Assembly (NCBI RefSeq): GCF_001678845.1
Contig: NZ_MAIQ01000001.1
Location: forward strand, 271,146-335,145
Reading direction: 5' to 3'
DNA: 64,000 bases
DNA from: Christensenella intestinihominis
Lineage (GTDB): Bacteria; Bacillota; Clostridia; Christensenellales; Christensenellaceae
Position numbers and translations under genes: made by a program. Under the pieces are notes generated by a model that saw only the letters and a list, made by a program, of their open reading frames with translations, did not search any database and was not told where the DNA came from. Of the stretch, positions 63,913-64,000 are shown piece after piece. Position 1 is the stretch's first letter, and the number at the start of each line of letters is the position of its first letter.

Positions 63913-64000
63913 TCACTTTTCCTCCAAAGAATGAATGATCCGCAAATACCGTTCATAACGTTCGCGGTTAATTTCTCCCGTTTCCACCGCCTGTTTCACG
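63913..64000 (-). CDS. rsgA: Ribosome small-subunit GTPase RsgA (C-terminal end)
   Basis: Only the last 29 codons are in the window; the frame ends AVETGEINRERYERYLRIIH plus seven residues. This is the conserved tail of RsgA (G-E-I-x-x-x-R-Y-x-x-Y), a 30S-assembly GTPase, and the position before rpe-thiN agrees. Assignment rests on this short tail and gene order. Confidence 0.75.
   Translation of the reverse strand, partial: VKQAVETGEINRERYERYLRIIHSLEEK

Noticed and set aside
1-64000. tRNA, rRNA genes or CRISPR arrays
   Set aside because: No tRNA-like T-loop with matching acceptor stem, no rRNA segment and no regularly spaced repeats were seen by eye; a dedicated tRNA scan was not possible.

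Overview
The window is a stretch of bacterial chromosome dominated by housekeeping genes, nearly all on the minus strand. It looks like a mid-GC member of the Firmicutes (Bacillota), class Clostridia. The evidence is the Gram-positive replicative polymerase PolC, the RbgA, YlxM and KhpA genes around ffh, a T-box leader on hisS, HemZ, Asp23 and FakA next to recG, strong purine-rich ribosome binding sites, and many GTG and TTG starts. A more exact name (for example Christensenellales) is only a guess. No tRNA, rRNA, CRISPR array, integrase or transposase was found.

Layout, read along the window. (1) 1-8517: the 5' part of topA, then dprA, comM/yifB, a giant two-domain membrane glycosyltransferase, yraN, rnhB and rbgA. 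(2) 8551-12550: the translation/secretion cluster ylxM-ffh-rpsP-khpA-rimM-trmD-rplS. It has a strong promoter with two operator-like palindromes ahead of ylxM, and an L19-type leader and promoter ahead of rplS. (3) 12550-22190: hisS-aspS-tcdA-rseC-smc-ftsY-MBL, apparently one transcript started at a TTGACA/TATAAT promoter and gated by a T-box whose likely specifier is a His codon. (4) 22211-29479: recJ-apt-rel-dtd-MBL-hemZ. (5) 29579-31941: secD-secF with its own promoter. (6) 31958-43119: pyrH-frr-orf69-uppS-cdsA-dxr-rseP-ispG-polC, led by a promoter and a roughly 290-nt structured leader that ends in a terminator. (7) 43300-49900: a mixed-strand accessory block between tsf and pyrH, genes that are often adjacent. 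It holds an isochorismatase-like hydrolase, a peptidoglycan amidase, DUF4870 and DUF3592-like membrane proteins, an M15 peptidase lipoprotein, an acyltransferase and a CynX/NimT-type MFS transporter. (8) 49886-51651: rpsB-tsf. (9) 51658-58104: a histidine operon hisZ-hisG-hisD-hisB-hisH-hisA-hisF-hisIE. (10) 58113-64000: rsgA (3' end)-rpe-thiN, rpmB on the plus strand, and asp23-fakA-recG.

Most of the window is translation (ribosomal proteins, factors, tRNA synthetases and modification), protein export (Ffh, FtsY, SecDF), chromosome and repair functions (TopA, DprA, SMC, PolC, RecJ, RecG), the undecaprenyl/isoprenoid/phospholipid supply line, and histidine synthesis.

The most interesting signals are regulatory. 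Two matching 22-bp palindromes sit 52 bp apart around the ylxM-ffh promoter. smc and ftsY lie downstream of a tRNA-His T-box. An unassigned leader/attenuator precedes pyrH. A promoter-to-terminator unit precedes the DUF3592-like gene. A degenerate 84-bp repeat occurs on both sides of the accessory genes. An operator-like palindrome lies at the his promoter start site. I did not find a clear new defence or mobile system.
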